Assembly (NCBI GenBank): GCA_937914895.1
Contig: CALGIL010000045.1
Span: 1-10,887 of the forward strand
Direction: 5' to 3'
DNA length: 10,887 nt
From: an uncultured Angelakisella sp.
Lineage (GTDB): Bacteria; Bacillota; Clostridia; Oscillospirales; Ruminococcaceae
In this document: positions 1 through 6,689 of the stretch, piece by piece
How the letters are laid out: every line of letters begins with the position of its first letter
Position numbering within the stretch: position 1 is the first letter of the stretch
Made by a program: the position numbers and the translations under genes
Notes under the pieces: model-generated
Told to the model about the DNA's origin: nothing
Databases searched by the model: none
What the model saw: the letters and a program-made list of their open reading frames with translations, nothing else

Positions 1-171
1 TTGTCCGAAGCCTTTTGCTGCCTTGAGTATACACCCCCCGGGGGTACCGTTGCAACAAAACCGGCAAATTTGTAGGTACATTATGACAAAACATCAAAAG
101 TCCGGGACCGACGGGACCTGGACGTTGCGGGGGCGTCTGTTTGAGCTTGATATATTTTTAGCGAAAACCCA
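1..171. other. Left-edge region without a convincing gene
   Basis: Nothing here is recognisable as a gene. One + strand frame is open from the left edge to a stop at about 174-176, and another for 24 codons to a stop near 73, but neither translation resembles a known family, so a gene tail cannot be confirmed or excluded. The only pattern is a C/G-only palindrome (five C then five G) at 35-44. Confidence 0.4.
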
Positions 172-200
172 TTGACAGATAATCTGGTTTGCAGTACAAT
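172..200 (+). promoter_or_regulatory. Sigma-A type promoter for the SDR gene
   Basis: A perfect -35 box TTGACA (172-177) is followed by a 17-bp spacer and TACAAT (195-200), which matches the -10 consensus at five of six positions. It is on the strand of the dehydrogenase, and no other gene lies between them. The inferred transcription start is near 207. Confidence 0.75.
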
Positions 201-399
201 CCGTGTATTATTTTTATTAAAAGCGCCCTATCCTCTCACCAATTTATGGTGCCTGCGCAATATCCCGAGCAGGGATTCGTTTATGGTGGGAATATTGGGA
301 TACGCTTGTCCTTCGGGGACAGCTTGGCGGAAGTGTCATGGGTTTTTTCTGGGGGAACCATAGAATTTGTTGGTACTATGTTAAAATAAAGGGAGTGAC
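201..399 (+). promoter_or_regulatory. Long 5' leader of the SDR gene
   Basis: About 190 nt separate the predicted transcription start from the ATG. The leader contains a small perfect hairpin (CACCA 237-241 with TGGTG 247-251, flanked by self-complementary GCGC at 223-226 and 255-258) and a compact TGTCC/GGACA hairpin around 308-322. The ribosome site AAAGGGAG ends a few bases before the ATG at 400. I do not recognise a known riboswitch or T-box. Short open frames inside it (for example 172-363) look accidental. Confidence 0.4.
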
Positions 400-1164
400 A
401 TGATGGGAAGGCTGGATGGGAAAGTAGCGATTATTACGGGTGCTGCCGGCGGTATGGGGCTGGCAGCGGCACAGTTGTTTGCGCGGGAAGGGGCCAAGGT
501 GGTGGCCACCGATATTCAATTGGAGCTGATGGAAAAAGAGGTTGCCAACATTGCCGCAAACGGGGGCGACGCCATTGCGGTCAAACTGGATGTCGCCAAT
601 GAAGAGGACTGGCAGAAGGCTGTCGAAGCTGCCGCCGCAAAGTATGGAAAAATCGATATTTTAATCAACAACGCCGGGTATGGCACGGTTGGCAACATTC
701 TTGCATCAACGGCGGCCGGCTGGGCCAAGGTCCTAAGCATTAACGTCACCGGCGTCGGTCTTGGCATTAAGGCCGTAATTCCCCATATGCAAAAAAACAA
801 AGGAGGGTCGATCATCAACACCTCCTCCACCAGCGCCCTGCGGCCGGAGATCACCATCAGCGCGGAGTACTGCGCCTCTAAGGGGGCTGTCCATGCGCTG
901 ACCAAGCACATTGCCGCAGAATATGCAAAGGATCAGATTCGCGTAAACACCGTGTACCCCGGCGCCATTTTTACCCCCATGGTAGAGGCCGTTGGAATTC
1001 CCTCCCAGGAGGTATACTCCGAGGTAATGAAGGAAAAGGCGCCGCTGCCGCCCCACGCCGGCCTGCCCATGGATATTGCCTACGCCTATCTGTTCCTTGC
1101 CTCGGATGAGTCAAAGTTCATCACCGGGGTCGGCATTCCGGTTGACGCGGGCATGACCTTGTAG
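400..1164 (+). CDS. Short-chain dehydrogenase/reductase (classical SDR)
   Basis: This is a 254-residue NAD(P)-dependent oxidoreductase of the classical SDR family, which interconverts an alcohol and a ketone on a small substrate in the cytoplasm. Visible landmarks are the Rossmann motif TGAAGGMG (residues 13-20), an Asp at 38 after the second strand (in this family usually a sign of NAD rather than NADP preference), DV at 64-65, NNAG at 90-93, active-site Ser around 142-143, the catalytic pair Tyr157/Lys161 in YCASK, and PGAIFTPM at 187-194. Length is normal for the family. There are two adjacent ATGs (400 and 403); the ribosome site AAAGGGAG upstream serves either. The gene is monocistronic, with a strong promoter at 172-200 and a perfect inverted repeat after it. 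The substrate cannot be read from the sequence: FabG-like reductases, hydroxysteroid dehydrogenases and sugar or polyol dehydrogenases share these motifs. Confidence 0.93.
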   Translation: MMGRLDGKVAIITGAAGGMGLAAAQLFAREGAKVVATDIQLELMEKEVANIAANGGDAIAVKLDVANEEDWQKAVEAAAAKYGKIDILINNAGYGTVGNILASTAAGWAKVLSINVTGVGLGIKAVIPHMQKNKGGSIINTSSTSALRPEITISAEYCASKGAVHALTKHIAAEYAKDQIRVNTVYPGAIFTPMVEAVGIPSQEVYSEVMKEKAPLPPHAGLPMDIAYAYLFLASDESKFITGVGIPVDAGMTL

Positions 1165-1180
1165 AAGGCTTGCAGTGGAT

Positions 1181-1220
1181 ATTACAAAGAGCTCCCTGGG
1201 TCCAGGGAGCTCTTTGTAAT
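1181..1220. terminator. Perfect 19-bp inverted repeat between convergent genes
   Basis: Arms 1181-1199 (starting ATTACAAAGAGC) and 1202-1220 pair perfectly around a 2-nt centre. It lies 16 bp after the SDR stop and about 85 bp after the ATPase stop on the opposite strand, so it could serve as a bidirectional terminator. Neither side has a proper T run (TCTTTGTAAT on both strands by symmetry), so intrinsic termination would be atypical. It could also protect 3' ends. Confidence 0.55.
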
Positions 1221-1304
1221 GTATTCTGCTTTGCGGTGCCTTTATGGATGTCTGCTTTTCCTGCTCCCCCACACCGGTTTTCCCCCGGTTCGGCAATGGC
1301 CGGG

Positions 1305-3935
1305 CTAGGGCCGCAGCTGGGGCTGCCTGTTTTTAAGGGCGCGCCGCTCCAGGATTTTGGCGGCCTCCACAACGGGGATGATGAGCAGGGCGATGCCCCC
1401 CGCGGCCAGCAGGTCCCCCACGGGCAGGGCGGTCAGCTGGAAGGCGGTATTCAGGCCGGGGACATAGATGACGCCCAGGGTCAGAATGAAGCTGAGGACC
1501 ATGGCGCCGATGAGGTACTTGTTATCAAACCCCATGGTAAAGATGGATTTGTGCCGGGAGCGCATATTGATGGAGTGGAAAATTTCGCACAGGGACAGGG
1601 TCATAAAGGCCATGGTCATGCCGGTGCCGTGGGTCTGGGCCTCGCCGATGAAGAAGGAGGCCAGGGTCAGCAGGGCGATGGCGATGCCCTGATACACCAC
1701 GCCCACGCCCAGGCCGCCCGCAAAAATGCTTTCGTCGGCATTGCCGGGGGGCTGGCGCATGGCGTCGGATTCGGCCTTTTCCATCCCCAGGGCCATGGCC
1801 GGAAAGGTGTCGGTGATGAGGTTGATCCACAGGATGTGGATGGGGGCCAGCAGCTGGCGGCCCGCCAGGGTGGCAATAAAGATGGCCACCACCTCGGACA
1901 GGTTGGAGGACAGCAGAAACTGGATGGCCTTGCGGATGTTTTCGTAGATGCGGCGGCCCTCCTCCACCGCGTAGACGATGGTGGCAAAGTTGTCGTCGGC
2001 CAACACCATATCCGCCACGTTTTTGGTGACATCGGTGCCGGTAATACCCATGCCCACGCCGATGTCTGCGGACTTAAGAGCGGGGGCGTCATTGACGCCG
2101 TCGCCGGTCATGGCGGTAATTTTGCCCAGCTTTTTCCAGGTGTTGACAATGCGCTCCTTGTGCTCGGGCTGCACCCGGGCGTACACCGAAATGTTCCGGA
2201 TGCGCTCCTCAAACTCCCGGTCGGACATCCGGCTCAGCTCGGCGCCGGTGATGGCCTGGCTCTCGTCGGTCAAAATCCCCAGCTCCCGGGCAATGGCCAC
2301 CGCGGTGTCCCGGTGGTCGCCGGTAATCATCACCGCGCGGATCCCCGCCCCCCGGCACTCCTCTATGGCCGCCTTCACCTCGGGGCGGATGGGGTCGATC
2401 ATGCCGGTTAGGCCGATGAAGGTAAGGCCCTGCTCCAGGGCGTCGGGGGACAGGTCCCCGGGCATGCCGCCGTGGTCCCGCATGGCCGCCGCCAGCACCC
2501 GCAGGGCGCCGCTGGCCATGCGCTTGTTTTCGGCCAGCACCTGTTCCTTCAGCTCCTCGGTCAGGGGCACCGCGCGCCCCTCCAGCCAGATGGCGTCGCA
2601 GCGGCCCAGCACCTCGTCGGGCGCGCCCTTGGTGTACTGCACCAGCCCGCCCTGGGGCGTTTTGTGCAGGGTGGACATCATTTTGCGCACCGAGTCAAAG
2701 GGGGCCTCGCCCGCCCGGGGCATGGTGTCCGCCCAGCGCTGGTCCAGCTTAAAGGCATATTCCACCAAGGCGACCTCGGTGGGGTCGCCCACCAAAACAC
2801 CCTCGGCGTTCGCCTGCACGTCGCTGCACAGGGACATGGCCGTGGCAAGCAAAGCCTCGTCCCCGTAGTGGTCCACCACCGTCATGCGGTTTTGGGTCAG
2901 GGTGCCGGTTTTATCCGAGCAGATGACCTGGGTGCTGCCCAGGGTCTCCACCGCGGTCAGCCGCCGGATGATGGCGTTGCGGGAGGACATTTTGGTGACG
3001 CCGATGCTCAGCAGCACCGTCACCACCACCACCAGGCCCTCGGGGATGGCCGCCACCGCCAGGGACACCGCGGTCAGCAGGGCCTCAAAGATCCGCTGGG
3101 AAAAGAAGCCCTCCGCAAATCCGCCTTCGGTAAAGACCATAAAGAAGAAAATAAAGACGCAGATGCCCAGCACCGCAATGCTGAGCACCTTGCTCAGGCC
3201 CGCCAGCTTTTGCTGCAGGGGGGTCTTTTCGGTCTGGGTGGCCGACAGAATGCCGGCGATCTTGCCCATCTCGGTGGACATGCCGGCGGCCACCACCACG
3301 CCCTCGCCGCGGCCATAGGCGACGTTGGTGCCCATATAGGCCATGTTGACCCGGTCGCCCAGGGGGGTGTCGCCCCCGTCGTCGGGCAGGGGGCCGGTGT
3401 GCTTTTCCACCGGCACCGATTCGCCGGTCAGGGCCGCCTCCTCAATTTTCAGGCTGGCCGCCTCGGTCAGGCGCAGGTCGGCGGGCACGGAATCCCCCGC
3501 CTCCAGCAGGACGATGTCCCCGGGCACCAGGTCCTCCGAGGCCACCACCTCCACCACCCCGTCCCGGCGCACCCGGGTGTGGGGGGCGGACATCTGCTGC
3601 AGCGCCTGGATGGCCTGCTCCGCCTTGCTCTCCTGGACAATGCCCAAAACGGCGTTTAGGACCACCACCACCAGGATGATGACCATGTCGGCAATTTCGC
3701 CAAAGGCGCCGGAGATAATGGCGGCGCCGATGAGCACCAGGATCATGGGGTCCCGCACCTGATCCAGCAGCCGTGCGGGCAGGGATTTCTTTTTTGCCTG
3801 GGCCAGCTTATTTTTTCCGTGGACACCAAGGCGGGCCTGGGCTTCCGAAGAAGTCAGGCCCTCCCGGGTCACCGTCTGTTGTCCAAGGACTTCCTCCAGG
3901 GACTGTGTGTATTCTTTCACCAATGGTTCCTCCAT
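1305..3935 (-). CDS. Calcium-translocating P-type ATPase (type II, PMCA/SERCA-like)
   Basis: This 876-residue cation pump exports Ca2+ at the cost of ATP. Domains in order: N-terminal cation-ATPase segment (about 8-60), first membrane pair (about 63-100), actuator domain with TGES at 170-173, membrane pair with PEG at 298-300, phosphorylation site DKTGT with Asp341, nucleotide-binding KGAPD at 436-440, TGD at 538-540, hinge TGDGVND at 610-616, then six C-terminal helices. Residues matching SERCA calcium ligands are present: Glu299, Asn678, Glu681, Asn705, Thr708 and Asp709. This supports Ca2+ rather than Na+/K+ or heavy metal. Length is typical of bacterial type II pumps. The start is uncertain. 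The ATG at 3935 has no clear ribosome site, while a GGAGG inside codons 2-3 sits well before TTG (3923) or GTG (3920), which would give a protein four or five residues shorter. The radical SAM gene lies upstream on the same strand, 132 bp away, with no evident functional link. Confidence 0.95.
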   Translation of the reverse strand: MEEPLVKEYTQSLEEVLGQQTVTREGLTSSEAQARLGVHGKNKLAQAKKKSLPARLLDQVRDPMILVLIGAAIISGAFGEIADMVIILVVVVLNAVLGIVQESKAEQAIQALQQMSAPHTRVRRDGVVEVVASEDLVPGDIVLLEAGDSVPADLRLTEAASLKIEEAALTGESVPVEKHTGPLPDDGGDTPLGDRVNMAYMGTNVAYGRGEGVVVAAGMSTEMGKIAGILSATQTEKTPLQQKLAGLSKVLSIAVLGICVFIFFFMVFTEGGFAEGFFSQRIFEALLTAVSLAVAAIPEGLVVVVTVLLSIGVTKMSSRNAIIRRLTAVETLGSTQVICSDKTGTLTQNRMTVVDHYGDEALLATAMSLCSDVQANAEGVLVGDPTEVALVEYAFKLDQRWADTMPRAGEAPFDSVRKMMSTLHKTPQGGLVQYTKGAPDEVLGRCDAIWLEGRAVPLTEELKEQVLAENKRMASGALRVLAAAMRDHGGMPGDLSPDALEQGLTFIGLTGMIDPIRPEVKAAIEECRGAGIRAVMITGDHRDTAVAIARELGILTDESQAITGAELSRMSDREFEERIRNISVYARVQPEHKERIVNTWKKLGKITAMTGDGVNDAPALKSADIGVGMGITGTDVTKNVADMVLADDNFATIVYAVEEGRRIYENIRKAIQFLLSSNLSEVVAIFIATLAGRQLLAPIHILWINLITDTFPAMALGMEKAESDAMRQPPGNADESIFAGGLGVGVVYQGIAIALLTLASFFIGEAQTHGTGMTMAFMTLSLCEIFHSINMRSRHKSIFTMGFDNKYLIGAMVLSFILTLGVIYVPGLNTAFQLTALPVGDLLAAGGIALLIIPVVEAAKILERRALKNRQPQLRP

Positions 3936-4067
3936 GTAAAAATTGCATGTGAGTCTGGCGAATTAAGGATTGCCAGGCCCCTGGGGCCGTCTGTTGTTGA
4001 CAATCCGCGTCGGTGACGCAAGCTACTCCCTCACTGCGGTGTGTGTTTGGGGCCGCGTGTTTTTTCT
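3936..4067 (-). other. Structured spacer between radical SAM gene and ATPase
   Basis: This 132-bp spacer holds nested dyads: GGATTG/CAATCC at 3967-3972 and 4001-4006, enclosing GGCCCC-T-GGGGCC at 3976-3988, with a separate GCGTC/GACGC hairpin at 4007-4019. Read on the minus strand they follow the radical SAM stop codon and could act as a terminator or attenuator before the ATPase, but there is only a short AT stretch (TTAATT) instead of a T run. No convincing ATPase promoter was found. Confidence 0.35.
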
Positions 4068-5425
4068 TTAAACGTTCACCTTCTCCCGGTGGGGTACCCA
4101 CAGCTCTCCGGCCACGGGCGCCCAGTTGTCGGCGGCGCGGTGGCATTTGGCGCAAAGGGCGTCCACATCCTCGGGCTGGCTTAGGTCGGTGGAGTGGGCC
4201 CCGGAGCTGTGGGCCATCCGCGCCAGCACATTCTTGTTGTCCAGCAGCGGGCAGGGCCGCAGGTGGTTGCCGTTAAAGGGCTGGCCGTCCCGGTACGCCA
4301 TAAACAGCGGGGACCGGTAGGCCTCCAGCAAGGTCTTTTCCCGGATGTTGGAATCGGAGTAATGGATAAAGGCGCAGGGCTCGATGTCGCCGTTTGCGTT
4401 GATGTGCAGGTAGCAGCGCCCGCCGGCGATGCAGCCGTTGACATATTCCCCGTCGTTCCAAAAGTCCATGGTAAACAGGGGCTTTGTCTCCCGGAACGCC
4501 CGGATCTGATGATACATAAACTCCCGCTGGGGCGCCTCGGCGATAAGGTCGGTGGGCGCGCCCACCCCCACCGGCATGTAGGTAAAGAACCAGGCAAACT
4601 TGGCCCCCAGGGCGACAAGGTGGTCAATAAAGGCCTCGCTGCCGATGACCTGGGCGTTTTTGCTGGTGTAGCAGACCGAGGCGCCAAAGGGCAGCTTTTT
4701 GGCGCGGAGGATGTCCATGGCGCGGACCACCTTGCGGTAGGTGCCCTGGCCCCGGCGGAAGTCGGTCTCCTCCTCAAAGCCCTCGATGCTGATGGCGGGG
4801 ACAAAGTTCTTTACCCGCAGCATTTCGTCCGCAAAGGCCTCGTCGATAAGGGTGCCGTTGGTAAAGGCCAAAAAGACGCAGTCGCTGTGGGCCTGGCACA
4901 GGGCGATGATGTCCTTTTTGCGGACCATGGGCTCGCCCCCGGAGTAGATGTACATATGGGTGCCCAGCGCCTTGCCCTGGCGGATAATGCCGTCCAGCTC
5001 CTCATAGGTCATGTTCAGCTGGTTGCCGTACTCCGCCGCCAGCAGCCGGTGCAGCGCAGGTTGCAGGCGGAGGTGGGGTCCATCAGAATGGCCCAGGGGA
5101 TGTTGCAGCCGTTTTCCTCCTTGGCCTTCTGCTGCCGCGCGTACCCGATGACGCCGGCGTTGACCACAAAGTTCTCGAGGAGGGTCGTGCGGACCTCGTC
5201 GTCTATGTCGGTCCACAGGCTGTGGATCAACTGGTACCAGTTGTTGTCGGGATGCTCCAGGATGTCCCGGAAAAGATTGCGCTGGCTTAAAAAATTGTCG
5301 TCCCGGTCCAGACGGTCCACCCAGGCCAGCAGCCTTAGCAGATTATCCGGATCGTCGTCCAGGGTGCCCAGGACTTTATGCAGGCCGTACGCCTTCACCT
5401 GCTCCATAAAAGTCTTGTCGCTCAT
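4068..5425 (-). CDS. Radical SAM/SPASM-type enzyme, interrupted by a frameshift
   Basis: Restoring one base gives a 452-residue radical SAM enzyme, which would cleave S-adenosylmethionine at a [4Fe-4S] cluster to make a 5'-deoxyadenosyl radical. In order: an N-terminal helical domain (1-107), NIPW at 108-111, the cluster motif Cys121-x3-Cys125-x2-Cys128 followed by Trp, GGEP at 163-166 (SAM contact), and a C-terminal cysteine set (332, 338, 351, 392, 425, 428) with a CYLHINANGDIEPC stretch, as in SPASM or SPASM-like auxiliary cluster domains. The start is ATG 5425, eight bases after GGGAGG; an upstream ATG at 5446 lacks such a site. The reading frame breaks after the Trp codon at 5039-5041, so as written it yields 129 normal residues and a short wrong tail ending at 5015. 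Substrate is unknown, and no precursor peptide is visible nearby. It is divergent from its degenerate paralogue and shares the dyad at 5512-5561. Confidence 0.88.
5039..5042 (-). other. One-base deletion (frameshift) in the radical SAM gene
   Basis: On the minus strand the codons for the third cluster cysteine and Trp read TGC TGG, then CGGCGGAG. One extra G (TGG GCG GCG GAG) restores Trp-Ala-Ala-Glu-Tyr-Gly and joins the two frames without loss of any conserved segment. The deletion lies in a short G run, consistent with either a recent mutation or a sequencing error. The downstream frame shows no further stops or decay. Confidence 0.85.
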
Positions 5426-5466
5426 GCATAACGCCTCCCTTTTCATTCCGCTCCTCGTTGTCTTTC

Positions 5467-5472
5467 ATTATA
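5467..5472 (-). promoter_or_regulatory. -10 box of the radical SAM gene promoter
   Basis: A perfect TATAAT on the minus strand lies about 42 bp before the ATG at 5425. The hexamer 17 bp upstream (GTGCGC, 5495-5490) does not resemble a -35 box, so this promoter may depend on an activator. A short inverted repeat CTAGG/CCTAG (5495-5499 and 5507-5511) lies just upstream. Confidence 0.55.
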
Positions 5473-5511
5473 AAGGAGCCGGCGCCCAGGCGCACTAGGC
5501 ACATTCCCTAG

Positions 5512-5561
5512 AGTGCCCAAAAACCACGCAGTTTGAACAAACTGTTTAGTTTTTTGGCACT
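5512..5561. promoter_or_regulatory. 50-bp dyad in the divergent radical SAM intergenic region
   Basis: The two 25-bp halves, centred between 5536 and 5537, match as inverted copies at 20 of 25 positions. The outer arms are AGTGCC(C/A)AAAAA and the inner arms CAGTTTG/CAAACTG. The size and symmetry fit an operator bound by a dimer or tetramer. It lies about 40 bp upstream of the minus-strand -10 box and about 45 bp upstream of the likely plus-strand -10 region, so it could control both genes. The local TetR-type protein is the obvious candidate ligand, by inference only. Confidence 0.6.
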
Positions 5562-5605
5562 TTTTCACTTTTGCCTGTTTTCTTTCCCCTCCAAATCCTG
5601 TATTG

Positions 5606-5615
5606 TATAGATAAT
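5606..5615 (+). promoter_or_regulatory. Possible -10 region of the radical SAM paralogue
   Basis: The AT-rich string TATAGATAAT offers TATAGA (5606-5611) or GATAAT (5610-5615) as a -10 box, about 25-34 bp before the TTG start. No good -35 box is present at 16-18 bp, so the assignment is weak. Confidence 0.3.
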
Positions 5616-5639
5616 TGGGAGAGGCGGGAGGTGCGCGAT

Positions 5640-6689
5640 TTGACAGACAAGCTCAGCTATGCCATCATCAGGTCCGCTGTGGAAAAGGGCATCCGGGACA
5701 TTCAGGCCGACCCCGGGCGCGGCGTCCGGGGCCTTATCGACCTGGGGGAGATGTTTGCCATCGGGCGGTTTCAAAAGGATTTTTTCCAGGTGGCCCAGCA
5801 GATGGTGGACAGTCCCGACAGCTGCTACTACCAGCTGGTGGACCGGACGGTGCGCAGCGTGGACAAGGACCTGCTGGTCACCTTCGGGATGAACCTGGGC
5901 TACAATTCCTGGACCCGGGGCGCCTCCCTCATCCGCGAGACCGAGGACCGGGAGGGCTTTAATATCCCCTGGATGATGGTGCTGGACCTGCTGCCGGGGG
6001 ACGGGTCGGCGCAGGTTCTGCCGGCGGGGGAAATCGCCCGGGTCCTGCGGGAGGGCAGGGCGCTGGGCACCTATTGCTACTGCTTCTTTTTGCCGGAGGG
6101 ATACCCTGCCATGGAGGAGCTGCTGTCGGTCCTTGGGGCCGAACCGGACTGTGCCTTTGTGCTCTTTCTTCCCCCGGCCCTGGCGGACGAGGCGCTTGTC
6201 CAAAAAATCCACCGGTTAGGGACCATTTTTGCCGCCGTGGACCTGGACGCCGGCCAGCCGGAGGAGACGCGGCGGGCGACGCGGCTGCTGCTGGAGCACC
6301 GGTGCCTCTGCGGCGGCTTTACCCGGCGGGCAGACCTTGTCCGGGCCCTGGACAGCGTCCGGGAGGAGGAGGCGCCCCTGCCCTTCCTCTTCTTCCTGTG
6401 GGAGGCATCCGGGCACACCCCGGAGGACGGTGGGGATATCCGGGTGGAAAAAATCCGGGAGCAGCTGCGCGTCCCCGTTTTCCCCGTGGACTTCTACGAG
6501 GACATCGCCCACATCGACCGCAACATTTCCTCCGAGGCCTGCCTTATCACCATCCGGAGCGACGGCAGGGTCGCCGCCACCCAGGACGGGGGACGGGCCG
6601 CCGGCGGTCTGAACATTTACACCACCCCCCTTCGGGACATCCTGAAAAGCACCGCGCCAAAGCGCGGGCGGTCTACTCCCGGGGGCTGA
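5640..6689 (+). CDS. Degenerate radical SAM paralogue lacking cluster cysteines
   Basis: This 349-residue protein starts at TTG 5640, eight bases after GGGAGG (5626-5631); no similar ribosome site supports the ATG at 5571. With this start it aligns with the neighbouring radical SAM enzyme: M-T-D-K against M-S-D-K, SPD against HPD at 58-60, YQL at 64-66 and NIPW at 108-111 fall at the same residue numbers in both. It then loses the cluster loop. From the NIPW Trp to the shared GxALGT segment it has 12 fewer residues and no CxxxCxxC, and GGEP is replaced by LPEG. Similarity resumes (DCxFxxF, ADEA or IDEA, a C-terminal xDGRVA resembling NGDIEP), but most SPASM cysteines are gone and the C-terminus is shorter. 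It should not bind a catalytic [4Fe-4S] cluster. A structural or regulatory partner of the enzyme is a plausible role, as is a protein on the way to loss, although the frame is intact. Its last 17 bp overlap the TetR gene tail to tail. Confidence 0.82.
   Translation: MTDKLSYAIIRSAVEKGIRDIQADPGRGVRGLIDLGEMFAIGRFQKDFFQVAQQMVDSPDSCYYQLVDRTVRSVDKDLLVTFGMNLGYNSWTRGASLIRETEDREGFNIPWMMVLDLLPGDGSAQVLPAGEIARVLREGRALGTYCYCFFLPEGYPAMEELLSVLGAEPDCAFVLFLPPALADEALVQKIHRLGTIFAAVDLDAGQPEETRRATRLLLEHRCLCGGFTRRADLVRALDSVREEEAPLPFLFFLWEASGHTPEDGGDIRVEKIREQLRVPVFPVDFYEDIAHIDRNISSEACLITIRSDGRVAATQDGGRAAGGLNIYTTPLRDILKSTAPKRGRSTPGG

Noticed and set aside
172..363. Short open frame in the SDR leader
   Set aside because: Its ATG-like start overlaps the -35 box of a strong promoter, so it would precede the transcript; no ribosome site.
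1170..2411. Long open frame (413 codons) on the + strand
   Set aside because: It is antisense to the ATPase, rich in Gly/His/Gln as expected from reverse-strand GC-biased codons, and has no ribosome site or recognisable domain.
3021..3050. ATPase sequence PEGLVV instead of the usual PEGLP as a possible defect
   Set aside because: The ion-binding Glu and all catalytic motifs are intact, and from memory related clostridial pumps also vary at this position.
2472..3659. Open frame of 395 codons on the + strand
   Set aside because: It is another shadow of the ATPase; the His/Gly/Gln-rich composition is an artefact of third-position GC.
4194..5498. Open frame of 434 codons on the + strand
   Set aside because: It is antisense to the radical SAM gene, whose motifs are unambiguous on the other strand.
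5571..5639. Upstream ATG extension of the radical SAM paralogue
   Set aside because: It has no ribosome site and overlaps the likely promoter; the TTG at 5640 has an ideal site and gives residue-by-residue agreement with the paralogous N-terminus.
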